Positions 13,207-27,314 of a stretch of 64,000 nt of DNA are shown here, piece after piece. The notes beneath the pieces are model-generated. The model was not told the origin of the DNA. It saw nothing but the letters and a program-made list of their open reading frames with translations, and ran no database searches. The stretch is taken from the NCBI GenBank assembly GCA_013433145.1, contig CM024190.1, forward strand, positions 6,424,120 to 6,488,119, given 5' to 3'. Every line of letters starts with the position of its first letter. The stretch's first letter is position 1. This stretch comes from Ascaris suum. Lineage: Eukaryota; Nematoda; Chromadorea; Rhabditida; Ascarididae. A program made the translations under genes and the position numbers.

Positions 13207-15719
13207 TTAAACTTTAAAAACTCATGTGGGAAATATCGCCAATAAAGTGTCGTTGTTATTTTTTTCTAAATTACTGCTATTATTTTAAATTGTAATTTGA
13301 CTATTTCAAATAATGTTGAATAGTTGTACGATGATAGTAATGTTAAAGAATGATTCTAAACATAAAATCGATAAAACGTAATAGAATTTGATGGTAATCA
13401 TTAATCGCTTATTTGTTTTTATATAAGAAATAATGGGAAAATTTTTGCATAACGTCGAATTTTTTTCATTCTTTTTTTCATCGAATTTCTTTCGCTAGAT
13501 ATACAACAACGTATTTCACTATCATTATCCATAGGCGCAAATTGGGGAAAAAAAGAACTATTTTGATAGGTACGTTCATTGTAATGAAGCAACAAAAAAT
13601 TTGCCGCCGAGAAACGATTGCAATAAGAAAAATGGTTGGCTAAGAGGATAAATTTGTTATTGCCAGATTGTAAAGTTAGAATTTAGCGTAAAGAATACCA
13701 ACAACTGTCGATATTTGCCGTACGAGCGATACCCTTAAAGTAAAATGTGGCATATGTTTTCACTAAAATTAATGCACTTATCTATGCGAATAAAATCTCG
13801 AGTTTAGTCATTCATAAAATTGCTCTATTGTCATTAAATATTCGCTTTTGCCTACTCGATATTTTGGTTAGAGAGACATATACTTTTCATAAACGTCGCT
13901 TTTGAATATTAAATTACAACTTAGAAATAATTTCTTAGAGGAGTGAACATAAAAACTTTAAGCTTCCTAATTGGGACCATTACTCTTTCAATTTAGATAT
14001 ATTCTAGCCAACAAAAGTAAAAACGGAAATAAATCAAAGATGAAATATCAGACAAAAGAAGAAGCTCTCTACTCGATAAGCATTTCAATAAATAAAAATC
14101 AATCTTACTTTACTCTTTCTATGTGGTAAATTGCGTATCCTCATTGATAAACACAATGAGAACAAATATGCATATGTCAACATTGTCATACGTCTCGTTG
14201 TTGCATTTCTATTCATAATGGCATTTCATTTAGAATAGTTTTGATTGAAGTTGAAAGTCGATAAGTGTTTAATTAAAAAGCATATTTATACCTATAATTG
14301 AGATGTTAAGCATGAAAACAATCATCCGCGAAAAGCTTATGAGGCGCTCTAAACGGAAGAGAGATACAATTCTGTATTTAAAAAAAAATTCTATTTATAG
14401 CTAAACTATTCTGTTAGCGATAAACCGATAAAAAAATAATGTTATTAACAAAAGTATAATAGTAATAGATGCTAAACAGCCTTTGAAAAAAAAAAGAAGC
14501 AAATATTGCAATACGAGATTAATGCCACAAAATGCAACATTTATTTCCCATGAAGCAAGCTTTTTTTTTTTGCTGAGAAAATAAAATGCAACAACACAAA
14601 CGGGAAATTTCATTTTTCTCGCTTAACTAATGCTTTTTTTTTTTCGTCCTAACAATCAATTTATTCGTTTGTTCGCTGAATGATTCTTTCTTTAGAAGCT
14701 GAACGCTTATAACAATAGCCAATTTTATGGCAACTCTCAAACTAACCAAATGCGAATATTTCAAAATTTATTGATAACTGAATAATGATGCCCTATCAAG
14801 AGAAATTGCTTTGTTGCATCCTATCAATCTATACGATATCATTTGAATTAAACGGCTTTAATTTACCATTAAATGTGAAACAACATATGTCAATGAGCTA
14901 TAAACACAACGCCTAACTGGAAAAGCCAAGCTTCCGCTGTTGTCTTATTACTCAAAAAAAAATCAATTAAAGGATTCGATAGTACTCATTTTAGAGTTAT
15001 TGCATGCAACCCTAACATTTATACATCTCTATTTCATTGACATTCATCACAAAACTTTAAGACACGATGAAGAGATCGCTTAATAAATAATGCGCGCTTA
15101 ATTGTGGCAGATTCCGTTTACACATATTGGTATAGGTATTCTCTACGTATAGTTGGAAAATTTTTTGAGCAAGCACTTTGAGCGAAACTGGAAACATCTA
15201 CGCAGCGGTCGTGTCCACACCGGAACTTCTGTGCTTTTAGTCGATTTTCTCCGAATTTTCCTTCAAAATTTTCGGTTATTTCGTATGCTATTATCACATC
15301 TCTCACTATTTTCAGTTATTCCAAAAAACGGAAACTTCACTGCTTCCAGTTGATTAGAATCTCAAAACCAAAAAAGAAAAAGTTTTGAGAAGCACAAAAT
15401 TTCGAGGTGCACTTTTCCTGATTGCGTATAGAACGAAGGTGTTGTCTAGGTGTGATTTAATATTCAAAGACAGATGTGCGCAAAAACTCAAATATAAGAT
15501 TATCTTCACGAAAAAATGATGAACACTCTAAAGTCGTGTAGTTAGCTATAGTGCAAAAATGAAAGGAAAAGAGAAGGGGAAGTGATGAAGATGTAGAGTA
15601 GGCATACATAAGACTAATAAAGCACAGTTACATATTTCAACTATGGATGCATCACAATACGGACGGCAAAACATGCACTTGCACTATAAGCACGCTGAAA
15701 TCGATGTTTGTCAAGACGA

Positions 15720-15800
15720 TTCCATAAGGAGGGGGACGAAGTTGGGAGAAGGGGGTAGGAGGGGAAGGGGGGAGTGGAAAAGAGGGAGGGAGGTTCGCCG
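15720..15800 (+). other. G-rich purine tract, quadruplex-prone
   Basis: Seven or more runs of three to six G within 80 bases on the plus strand, separated by short A-containing loops. This meets the usual sequence rule for intramolecular G-quadruplexes. It stands out sharply in a region of about one third G+C. Confidence 0.7.
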
Positions 15801-16538
15801 AAGAAATGGCACATCACCTTGTTGTCTATACATTAGAAGAGGATTAGCAAATCTTATGTGCAAAACGCAGCCAACAGCACACATTGATGATGCTTAGGAA
15901 TTTTTTTTTTTTGCACTTGAAGCCAATCACACACAATAAACCTGCATAGCGTATATAAAAGTTGTTTTTTGAAATCACAGCAATAAATGTTAACTTATTT
16001 ACGCTGAAAAATCCTTGTTATTTGAGAGATGACATAAGATAAGCTGTATTTTGCTCGCAAAGTGATATGTGCCGTTGTGTCATTGATGGAGCAATATTGT
16101 TGGCGTCGGAGTGACCTAAAGCACTCCGAAATAACAAAGATAAAAAGACAAAAATAAATGAATTTTACGTTTACAATAAAAGTAAAGAAACTAGCGGAGA
16201 CGATGAACGCTTTATTTTGTCTTTCGAAAGGGAAACATGCCAATGGATACATGAGAACCCGATGGAGAGATGGGAACGCGCTTCACCACTCCTGTTTTCC
16301 AACGCTTACTCGGGGAGACTTATTACTGCTCTCCTGCGAATTAACACTCTCTCCTCGAAGCTCAGAGTGGATTTAACCGACGGCTCTGAAGCCGTAGGGG
16401 GCTCAGCGCTCTCGCCTCTACAAAGCGTCGTGCTGCCGCTTCTAAAAAGTCGTCGAAGATGTGCCAATGTACCTTTTTTCTTTTGCTACAGTTGGCGACA
16501 TCTCGCCTTTCCTAATCAGACTGGCGGAATCATCAAAA

Positions 16539-16640
16539 GTGGAATCATCTATGGAATAACAGCCTGGACTGGTGGAATCATCTATGGAATAACAGCCTAG
16601 ATTGGTGGAATCATCTATGGATCACTGGAATAATAGCCTA
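16539..16640 (+). repeat. 33-bp minisatellite, about three copies
   Basis: Two near-identical 33-bp units starting GTGGAATCATCTATGGAATA at 16539 and 16572, plus a degenerate third from 16605 and a partial unit before the first. The period is a multiple of three, so one frame stays open across the first unit and a half, and another repeats with a TAA in each unit. The strong acceptor TTTTGCTACAG lies just upstream (about 16491), so the array may lie in or beside an exon. Confidence 0.85.
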
Positions 16641-16781
16641 GCAACTTTTCCGCTCAAATGTTGAATTCATCGTGCAAGAAAAAACAGTTCTGACAGCCTA
16701 GCAATTAGAAGTCGCTAGATTAAGCTAAGAAGAGATAGTAAGCAGTGAAATTCAAAAGAAAGAGTGAGCCGTGAATTTTAG

Positions 16782-17047
16782 TTGAAAATAATGAGTGGCA
16801 AAAATTCCCCCGGAAACTCGGGGAATGGATATTCTCATTTATGGCAGGAAAGCCCCTTAAAATCACTCTCGCTCAAATGTTGATGTTAGCAAAAAGATAT
16901 AACGGCGGCTTTAGGTGCATCAACAACAACTACCAACAAATCTACAACAAACTTTCACACAATAAGACAAGCACCTCGTCCGTCGACTTCCGCTTTGTGT
17001 ATGACAAACGCCCACAGAAGTTAATAACTGCCTACAGACCAATGTGA
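16782..17047 (+). CDS. Candidate terminal exon, unknown protein
   Basis: After GTGAATTTTAG the frame is open for 87 codons to TGA at 17045-17047, with AATAAA six bases later. The peptide has varied composition: EWQKFPRKLGEWIFSFMAG, ITLAQMLMLAKRYNGGF, an Asn/Gln-rich NNNYQQIYNK, then SSVDFRFVYDKRPQKL. No family recognised. The acceptor lacks a pyrimidine tract, the weak point. Frame length, G+C above background and the poly(A) signal favour a real 3' end of a plus-strand gene. Confidence 0.42.
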
Positions 17048-17052
17048 TATTG

Positions 17053-17058
17053 AATAAA
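17053..17058 (+). terminator. Poly(A) signal AATAAA
   Basis: Plus-strand AATAAA six bases after the TGA of the candidate terminal exon at 16782-17047. The spacing is very short but possible; its support is purely positional. Confidence 0.35.
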
Positions 17059-17059
17059 A

Positions 17060-20000
17060 TTACATGATGTAACTGCTCTGATAGAAAGTCAAGATGCACT
17101 ACTTCCTGCGGTATTCAAACGACAGACCTCTATTCAAAAGGCAGGTTTTTCATCGACCGGTTTTCTTTTCACCTCATACGTTATTTGCAACAACATTTAA
17201 TTACTGTCTGAATGCGTGACGGAACATTGCCGAAAAAAAATGTCTTTGATGGGTGTCACTTTGTGAGATTTCGATTTCTTAAATAGGACATTGAGGGTTT
17301 TTGAATTTAAGCGGCTCTTTTAGAAGGGAATTATATTGAGGTTTCCATCCTATAATAAAGTGCTCGCTCGAATGCATACAAAATTTTGAAAAAAAAAACC
17401 ACCGATCATTGTTCAATTCATAACGTTTTCTTTGCTTATCGAAGTGTAATTTGCATATTGTTGTGTTAAGAATGATAGTTAATGAGCGTTGCGAAGTTGA
17501 ACTACTCATCGATTGTGGCGAGAAAAAAAAACTTACGCGATAAATTCTCTAATCGCAGAGAATTCTGGACGATTTAGAGCAATAGAAAATTGATATTTTC
17601 ACGAACAGAGAATAAATGAGGAATTTTGGAGGATAACGAAAAAGAAAACAATGAAACATACTCGTTTCCTCCAGAAATTAAAACAAAAAAGATTTTTTTT
17701 TCATTCTTATGTACTTCGTTGTCCTCATATCAACAAAGACTTTCTGCAAACACATTATTCTCGCGATTTGAATAATCTTCAAGAAGTTATTCAAAAGAAA
17801 CTTTTTCTAAACACAATGAAATTGTGGATTTTCCATCTTTTCTATGAAAATATAGCAAAAAAAAAAATTCATACTAAAATTGTTTTGATAAAATTTTAAA
17901 GTTTTATCGAAATTACAATTAAAATGAGGGGAGAAAAAAGGTGAGAGCGATGGAGCATTCGTTAATATTTGCATTCGTTAGCGTTTGAAAGAATACTCTC
18001 AGAGTGACATTCTAACTACTATTAGTATTCGTCAAAAGACAGCCTAATATTCAAAAACAGAATTTCTAATTTTTACAACGTTCCAGCAGAGGTTTTACGT
18101 TCGACATGACTAATGGACAATGTTTAAACAAATGCAGTAGTTTCAAATCAATTGATCAGATTGTTGCATAAATGTGAACATGCTGGAAATTTTGCAAAGT
18201 GCTAACAAAAAAAAAAAAGTGAATTATTCGTGAGAAATTTGCTCGGCAATGGAAATCTGTCGAAAAAAAAAAGAGTGAAAAAATATATCAGAGGTACAAC
18301 GATAAAAGCGCTTCTCTTATCTCTTGATATATTTTCATTAATTGAATGAATGAATGAAATGTATTCGCATTCATATGGCAATCAGCGATGATAGAATTAA
18401 CGCATAATATGGATGCATGAAAAGTGCTAATGGAGTAATGAATAAGTGAACGAATAATAAGACAGAAATGATAATCATAAAATAATAAGAAAAAGCAACA
18501 ACTCGAAAATATTAAAAAAAAAAAAAAAAAAGAAATGCAAAACTAAAATGATGAATTTCTTATTTCGTCAAGAAATTGTTTCGTTTTATTAATGATATGA
18601 ATCTATTGAATTTGAGAAAAATTATTAAAATTACTCTGAATTATGAATGAATATGATAGAAATAAAATTGAAATGGAAAAAAATTTCACTCATTTATTTT
18701 AGAGCAGAAAAGAGTTTTTTATTATTTTATTCACTTTCTAAAGTTTTATTCATTTATTAAATTTTTTTTTTTTTTTAAATTTCGCAAATTCTATTCACAG
18801 CGATTTTAAAGGAACTAAATCGACCACGACGAAAGTGAGATAAATGGGAGAAATTTCCGTTTATATGCAATCAAGAAGGTGCATTGGTAATGTGTGTTGC
18901 GAGGTGAAAAATTTTATGCACCAATGATTCTATTTGAAAAGAAATGTTCAATTTTTTTTTTTTTTTTGATCGATATATACGAAGAGCTATGGATGAATCG
19001 AGTTCATCCAATCATATTAGAATAATTGAAAAATCCATTAAACAGAACATTAAATGCATCAAAAACGGTAACTATACACAATAAGTAATGAATTTAGGAA
19101 GTGAGAAACTCAAAGATTAACAACGATAGGACTTATCTCCATTCCGTATAGCTAGAAGTTGATAGAGCGTTATTTATTTTTCAGTGACTTTGAGGGTAAG
19201 GCGCCTCTGAACTCCTTTGATGAGCATTATGTACTGAATTACGAGATATCAATTTTGAGATGATATGGAGAGGCTGCTTACTCCGAAAATATATAAAGCA
19301 AATATATTATTTATGCAAGGGAAACTTTCGAGATGAGAAAGCTCAAAGTCCTGATATCGATCTGCTTCGCAATGTTGGAGGTGCTTCTGACTGTGATTCT
19401 CAAATTTTTTTACATGAAAGGATATAGGAAGAGGAAAGCCACTACAGGATTGTTGGGACCACTGCGACCAAAGATCAGAAAAATTCGTAAGGAGCAAGTT
19501 CTACAGTTGGAAACCTTCTAATGCGGTCAGTGATCATTAGAATATAAATGGTAGATATAAAAACTATTGGAAACAAACTATGGCAGAAAACTTGTAAAAG
19601 AGAGAGACAAAGAAAAGAATCAAGAACTGAGTCTGAAAACAGTACTCCTCAAAAATCGAGATTAAAATATGGTAGCATCCTCGACATTCCACAGCCTCTA
19701 AACGACCGTTAAGGGAATTGATAAGCCAGTTGTAGACGCGACTTCTGATATCATACTATTTTAGCTTAGGAAATAGTTTAGAGAGTGGAAACCTCACACG
19801 TTCTTCAAAAATCAAAATAAAAACACAAAATAGCTAATCAGAGGCGAAATTAGTCAACGAGCTTTAGAAGAGGAGAGCAAAATTTGATTTTCTATCGATA
19901 AACCCCCATTGAAATGATTAATAGAGAGTTCTGCGCCGATGAAGTTAGCCCTAAGGTGAGCAGCCAGTGAATATTTAACTATAGGTAGAGATAGAGAATG

Positions 20001-21200
20001 ACAACTTCCAGATTAAAGTTTTGAGCAATTTTTATGCTTGGAACGGATTATAGCGTTTTTTTCACTGAGCAGAGAGAGCACTAGTAACGAGTAAGCGGTT
20101 GCAAGTTTATGCCATAGTGGTATTGAGATTATACTAGTCTTCTTTTTAAGAAAAATGTATGAAATATTATTTGAAGAAATATAGCATGAGCATGCAACGG
20201 ATTTTAACTTGAGCTTTCTGCAAATGTCAGCTGATGCAATTGAGCACGTAATCACAAAAGACATCAACTCAGTGAAAAAAACGCTGCATTGGCAAAGGCA
20301 TCGCAAATATCACAATAAATGGATATGAAAAAATGCCGAAAAGACGAACTCGTGAAATGCCATCTGCATGCACTTGTCATGTGTTAACGATGAAAATCCT
20401 AAAGGGTTATGGGTTCTTAAAATTCCACTTATATAGCTATAAAAATTCATCTATTCAGATCAATTTGATTTAGTGAAGGATTCCTCACCCTTCCCCCCCC
20501 CCCCCACCCCCCAACCCCGCGGCCAACAACACCTTTAACTAACAGCAACTTATTTTAAAAACAATCAAGGCAAACTCATAGCAAATTGCTTGAGTAAAAT
20601 GAAGAACTGTCGAGTGTAATATCATTGATTTCGCTTTAAAAAAAGAGCAAAAAATGCAAAACAATACCTTTGAATTCTAATCCATTCTATTGCCGATACG
20701 ATTCCATCAATAAAGAATCGTTTTTCTAATGACTCCATCCACATCACGACAATTTACTCGCAAATAATAAATATGTAATTAAAAATAGCATTAGCAGAAA
20801 ATAAGTTCTTAAATTCTTGCAACATAATCTTAGCTATTGATAAGATCGCATTCTCGAAATTTCTAAAAACGTAACTCCAATGACGAAATTTCCGGGTTGG
20901 AGCTAGCCGCCCTCTCACGTGTAAAACGTCTGCACGAATATAAACATGACCAAAAAACAGCACTCATTAAGACACGCTATATTTGACTGCATTACACCTT
21001 TAGACGCATGCAGAAAACACATCAGAAACAGGTCATCAACAGGTGCTCATAGTGATAGCTGACGGTAGTTGTTGCGTTGTTCTAGAGATTTTCACGCCCA
21101 CCCTTCCTGAGCATTTAAAACTGACCGCCATCAGCTTTTTTTTACAGTATGTTAACGTGGGCCAATATCTCTTGTAGCCCTTACCCATTCTTTTTTCTAA
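17060..21200. other. AT-rich stretch, no supportable gene
   Basis: Contains many A/T homopolymers, GAAT and AAATG repeats and short chance frames. A perfect-looking acceptor and donor near 19184-19197 would define an exon of only 11 bases. A C13 run followed by further C clusters lies at 20493-20516. Confidence 0.45.
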
Positions 21201-21249
21201 CCTTCAAAAGACAATTATGCCCCTCCCACCACACCCGTTTTTGTTCAGC

Positions 21250-21533
21250 CATCAGTTTTGGCGCCGACGCGAGGACAATCCAGCGCCAATTTGTTATCGG
21301 CGCTCAGCTACGCGAAGACAGTGACGCCAAGACTCCCCGGCGCCAATGTGTTAAGGACCAGCAGAATGGTAGCAAGTGAATGTAACTACTGCGATTATGA
21401 TTTTTGCAGCGGCAATTCGTCTAAAACACGCAACGCCCTCAACTGTTCAATTGTCTGGCTAGATGAAGTAATTGTGCTAGCTATAGATGCTTTTTTCACG
21501 AGAGAATTGTGGACGGATTTGCTCCATAGATGA
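21250..21533 (+). CDS. Candidate exon in a GC-richer patch, frame ambiguous
   Basis: The strong acceptor GTTTTTGTTCAG (ending about 21249) opens two frames. One runs 94 codons to TGA at 21533, through TRGQSSANLLSALSYAKT, ECNYCDYDFC and VWLDEVIVLAIDAFF. The other (SFGADARTIQRQFVIGAQ, LREDSDAKTPRRQCV) can leave through a donor-like AATG|GTAGCA. The patch repeats GGCGC several times. It probably includes coding sequence, but frame and product are undetermined. A second acceptor (TTTTTGCAG) lies at about 21408. Confidence 0.35.
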
Positions 21534-21599
21534 AAAACCCACGACGGATGTTTGGCTAGTGTTCATTTTGATATATAAAGGCGCCATTTGCGAGATGAC

Positions 21600-24500
21600 G
21601 CTCGAAAGTGGGCGTTTCTTTCACTCTGCTGCCTGCTAACGAGAAGGACAAGTATGTGCAGTTTGTTTGCGCTTAAAATGAGTTCAGTGCCTTGCATGAA
21701 AAGCATGCTGTCTTTTTCTTGTGGTACTCTTTTACAACGCACATAAACGTTAGCCGAAGCCGAACATGCATTTAAGACGATTGAATGTATATTGAAGAAG
21801 CATGGTGACGATAAACTAAACAAAACGCCCTCATCCATGCAAAGCACATTTGTGCACGACGTTGTCGTCTATTCATGGCCTTTGGTGTTTCGTGCTGTTC
21901 TAAGTGTGATGTTTAGTATACTCTTCGATATATGCCACACCCATTCCTTCCATTCATTTCCTTCACTGCACAGTTGCACTTGAAAAAGCATCGAGTTGCG
22001 CTTCTCCTTGCACTCGAAAATTTATTCACTAAAGAATTGATGGATGGGGAAAAAAAAATACTAAAAATAGTGTGCATTTTTTACTTTGTTATTAAAGAAG
22101 AATATTTGAAAAATGATAGTGGATTATTATTGCTGATAATAGCGTATATTTTCGACATATGTGCTGCAAATATTTTCCAACGAATCCAACACTCCCTACG
22201 TTGGCAGCTAACTTCTCTCTACTTCGTAATATTAACGAATTCATCACATTGCTTTATGTAAAGCTCTCAATTTATCGATGAGTGTGTATGTCTGCCAGTA
22301 AGTAGTAAAAGCAAAAGACGATAGCATTGCAAACATGCAGAGTTGTCGAAAATTAGTTTAAATGAAGCATCAATTTATCAGCATGAAACATCTTGAACAA
22401 AGCACCTTGAATGAACTAACTTCTAATTTAGTATAAAGTAATCGTTGTGAATTCATCAATAGATGAAATAAAGCGATCCGAAACGGAAAGATTTCAACCC
22501 ATAGAATTGAAAATAGGATTGCGTCGATTAGTTGATCTACATTTGCATCACACATATACCATAAGCAACGCAATAATAAGCTAGCAAGATTAGACGTGTT
22601 GATAATATTGTTAAATTACGCGTTCTAGGCTCTTTATTTAAGAATACTAGGCTCTTTATTTAAGAACAAAACGAAGAAGATGTTTTTATCTTTTTTTTCC
22701 ATCAGTCGAGGATTATTTTACGATACATCGAAGAGATTTTTAGTTTTAAACGATAAAGGATTGCTAAATGAAAGTTGAGCAATGTTTCCTTAGACGAAAA
22801 TTAGGAACATCATTGTTATTTCTGAGTATAGTACTCTCGTTTTTTCTTTTTTTAAATTAATTCAACCAAGCTCATCACTGATTCATCTTTATTTCCCTAA
22901 GTCTTTTTCATTAAATCATCAAAAAAATAGCGCTATTAATTCATGCTAAATCGCTTTCATATATCACAACTCAAAAAGCTGATAAAGATTTCCGACATAA
23001 AATTTCACTGAATAGATGCAAAAAAAAAAATGCATTTTTTCCACATTTTTTGAATGAATTTTGTTTCAAAATATGCAAAATTTTCAGTTCGTTTTTATTC
23101 CCCTTTGAGGTATCTGTTTGCAATTCCACAAAATTTTTCGATTTATTTGTTCTGAGAATTTGTATACGCACAAACGATTGTTGAAAATACAAACAAGAAA
23201 AACATCGACACAATGGTCAGTATGGTTACAATAGGTTATCTGTTAGAATAGAATTATATATTAAAGGGATAAAATTTATTCTGATTTCTCATAATGAGAT
23301 AAAGCTCTTGCAAAATACTTCATCGGCACCATACTTTAATAGTGCGTAACTGGATGGAAAAGATTTGAGATTTCTAACAGCGCATCCTTGAGAAGTGCAA
23401 AAAAATTGCGAGCTAAAGTTTCACAGACAGTGACCATCATGGCGCTCAACTGGCTAGAACAGAATGTCTATTTATTTGTTTATTTGTTTAATTAATTAAT
23501 TAATTATTTATTTATTTGTTTTGTTTATTTATTTATTTAATTCCCTATTTATATATTAATGTATTTATTCCCAGATGAGCTTATCACGCTTCATCAAATA
23601 TATCTGTGCAACAAAAATGAATGATATTGAGTTGCATATAGCTAGCGCTAATTATAAGAAACGATTATAGAAATAAGAAAATTAGTTCTTCAAAAATGGT
23701 AATTTAATTGAAAACGCAATGATTTTTCGCAGAAAAGTAATGACTCTATTAACATTTCTGCACAAAAAAAAAATTTGATTACACTTTTCAATCAATTACT
23801 CCAAAAAATTGTAAAATTTTGTCTCGTTCCAAATTCTATAGTGCAAAAAAAAAATGCAGATTTTGAATTGTCGCCGACTGGATAAAGTATACATTGATAA
23901 GGAAGCGGTAAAAATTATTATATAATAGCGCGACGTAGAAAAATGCAATCTGAATTATCAGTATTCATTTCGGCGGAAGTGGAGCATTAAACTAAATTCA
24001 AGAAGATAAATTGGCTAGAGTAAATATCCCACATAGTAGTAAGGATGATAACCATCTCATTAAATACTCAGTGACTTTTCGCAATATATTTCAATGCGTT
24101 GATTAAGCATATCAATCGTTGTAGCTATCGTTGAATAATGGCAAAAACTTTGCACTTCTCGATATGCAAATTCATTGTCTTATAAATGCACGCGGCTTTA
24201 CCATATAGATGTTTTAAAAAAAAAACCTCTCAGACTCAATTTTCTGATTAAGCCTCTAAATATGGAGATAGCAGTAATCGCTAAAATATGCATAATAAAG
24301 AAAGACTTCAGATGCACTACAAACGTCAATATTTCGTAAGAAGAATAAATGTGCTTGAGGTTTCGTAGAGCAAGAGAAGAATTGCAATTTCATCAATCTT
24401 GAGACGATCGGCTAATTGTAGATGCGTGATTAAGAGTGCAATATGTGCCTCATGAGAAGTAATGAACATTCTATTCGACTACTGCTTTAAAAAAAAAAGT

Positions 24501-27300
24501 ATCAATTCTGTTTCCTTAGTACAAGCGTATTTACGAACGATGAGATTTTAGATATTTCTGCTGCAATAAGTGTTGCATATGAGGCAGTAGAATAAAATTG
24601 CCTGAACAAAATATGGCCTCATTGATGGTGTTTTCAACCAATAGTCAACGACTATTTCTTGGCTACAATTTAATTAGCATATTTTCATTCCTTAGATTTG
24701 AAAATTATCCGTTTACAAGATCCCATATAATTACTCATTGAGATTACATTTTATTAGGCGAAATAATTTCGTTGAGTAATTTGTAAACTCGTTAAACGTT
24801 TAATTTAAACCTTTTAAGAATGGCTGAATCCAAAAAAAAAAAAAACAACTGTAATAAACTGAAATAAAGTTATAGCACAGCAGCATCAAAAGTATAACTT
24901 CAGTAAATCAATCTTTCAGTGAAACCTTTCAGTCATTTTTTGATGCATCGAATAATAAAAAATAATAATAAAACCAACATTTGAATAGGAATAGAAGCAT
25001 AAGAGAGAAAAATTCGAGATGTCGATATTTTCGTGGAAAAGCATCCAAATGTACTGATTGCATCTGTGAATAGGCAAACTGATAATTCACTGATAAGTTC
25101 ACTGTCATATCTCAGCCGAATGAAGATATAAGCAGATAGGTTTCGTTAATGTGGTCGCAAACGAAAAAATGGAAGAGGTTGTCGCCTGCTACACTTTGAG
25201 GTTTTCCGTATGCATGGGTAAATATGAAAGTGCATCGCAAAACTACGGGATCTTCACTAGTGGAACCGTGGTGCGCTTTTTTACCAGCTCTACTTCATTC
25301 GTAACGAGACGAGATAAGCACAAGTTTACTAAGCACAAAGTTTAGAAATCGTCAGTCTCATATAGGAGAGATCAGTTCTACGAGATGAAGTTTTCATCGA
25401 GCAACCATGTGCTGAACAAAATGTTTTCGCGAAATTATAGCACGCAATTTTGAGCAATTAGCTTCTTATTCTGAGATTGATGCAAAAGCCTTTCGAAAAA
25501 AAAAACTCCCCAAAAAAATCTTATTCCATGAAAACAGCGTTTTCGGGATTGCTTCAGCAGTAGAAGTCAATCTCCAGCATTTCTGTTAGTTGCAGCTTTG
25601 TTTTAAAACTAGCAATTTTGGCTCGTTTCATATAATGGAAAATTTTAAACTCCAAACCTTTATATAATATAGTTAAAGTCCTATTTAACTTGTGGATTAG
25701 ATATTTCAACTTGCTTTTTTCAGTGAAGGAAAGCAATGGATTTCCTGTCACTTTTCAACGTTCAATGCTAAAACAAAGACACTAGGAGCTGTTTTACACA
25801 GTGGAGGTGACCGTTTTAATAACTTTGTTGGGACGGCAATCACAAGCAAAACCATTCACTGCTTCATATTGTTGGAATTGATTTCATCATGCAAAAGTGT
25901 TCATCACATTTGATACTAACGTATATCTGCCGTGAAAGATATCGTCGGAGAAACGGAAAACTTATAACAACAGAAATATTGTTAAATACAAGTATGTATT
26001 TAGAAAGGAATTTTTGATCGGTGTTTAGTAAGAATAAATCTGCGTAAATTACACTTCATGCCCTATAAACTTCTGGAAATGCTCAAACCCGAAGAGCCTT
26101 TGAGTTATTTTTATTTATTTGAAAAACGAAACGAAACTATAGCCTATGAAAACGACGAAATGATAGGATGCCATTAAAACGCCGACAAATTTATTTTCAC
26201 CCACCTGGTGAGCTTTTAGTTAACCAATAGAGAAAAATAAACTCTGAAATTTTTTCAACGTTAAGACGGTAAAAACTCCTCTCCATCCTCTCCATTTTTT
26301 TCATTAAATGTTGGCCTAAGAAATTTGGCCGACGCTTCTGCAGAATAGAATTTTTTCGAGAATTTCAGGACTCTTTGCATAAATGATGCTACCAAAAGAG
26401 TACTTCGAATATTCATTTTTGAATACTTGTTGATAAAGCTCAAGCTCAAGTTTATCTCAGTAATTAGATTGCGTTAAAACCACACATTTCCTTACAATAC
26501 GAGTTAAATATACTCGTTTTAAGTTCTAATAGACATTATGAATGCATCCGCTTTTTATAAAATATGACATTAAGTTCCACAAATAATTAGATAAGTTTGT
26601 TGTTATATTTTTGATGCTATTCATTTCAGATAGCGCTTTTAACCATCCTTTAACTATTAGAGAATAAAACACATGGAAAGAAACGACATTACCAAAAATG
26701 AATGCTATGAAGAAGTTGTTTCTCATACGCAAATGCTATTTGGAGAATGAATAAATTCTATTGGTAAAACGACGAATATGTGAGAAATGAAGAGAGAATC
26801 GGCAACATATGAATATTGAACCGATCGTCGAATGCCTTTTAAAAAAAATACGCAAACAAACAATTAGCACATTTTGGAGTACGCGCTAACAATACTAAAA
26901 ACGCTTGTATTTACAACGCTGCAATAAACATTCCAAAGAATTGACTCCAAAAAAAAATGATCCCATAGAAATAAAAATTCATTTCGCTTACGCTTTTTCA
27001 AACAAAAAAATGTAGAGGCAAAAGTATACACTAGCGACATTGATACAAACTTAACAGCTCTCGTTTTTCGAACATATCTAGCGCGCACAGCCATCACCCA
27101 CCACTTGCTATGAAAGTTCTATGCAACATCATATAGATTGAATGTAGTGTATTGTACTTTCACCTGTGTTAGAAAGGCAAATTTCATCGACACATCACAA
27201 AAAAAAACAGTAATTACCTGCAAGTTTCGAATATACCGCCCACAAGAGAAAAGAACAGCGGACGAAAGATAGCGAGATAGAAGGAGTTAACAATACCTAG
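21600..27300. other. Largely AT-rich stretch, little supportable
   Basis: Holds a tandem duplication at 22625-22666 and a TTTA tract at 23470-23568. At 21563-21847 a minus-strand frame of 94 codons lacks clear splice sites. At 25138-25345 both strands are open in protein-like frames: a plus-strand exon with donor GCATGG|GTAAAT and a minus-strand frame ending at TTC|GTTTGC. At most one is real and I cannot choose. Confidence 0.35.
22625..22666. repeat. 22-bp tandem duplication
   Basis: The 20-mer CTAGGCTCTTTATTTAAGAA occurs exactly twice, starting at 22625 and 22647. Confidence 0.9.
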
Positions 27301-27314
27301 AGGACAAAATTCGT

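Noticed and set aside
15118..15306. LDL-receptor class A-like module (FRCGHDRCVDVSSF)
   Set aside because: Too few cysteines, no acidic calcium-binding tail, and no good acceptor before it.
16217..16600. 127-codon plus-strand frame as a single gene
   Set aside because: It crosses a strong splice acceptor and runs into the minisatellite. The parts differ in composition and no start context supports it.
19184..19197. 11-base exon between TTTTTCAG and GTAAGG
   Set aside because: Both signals are good but an exon this small cannot be tested by sequence reading alone, and no neighbours fit.
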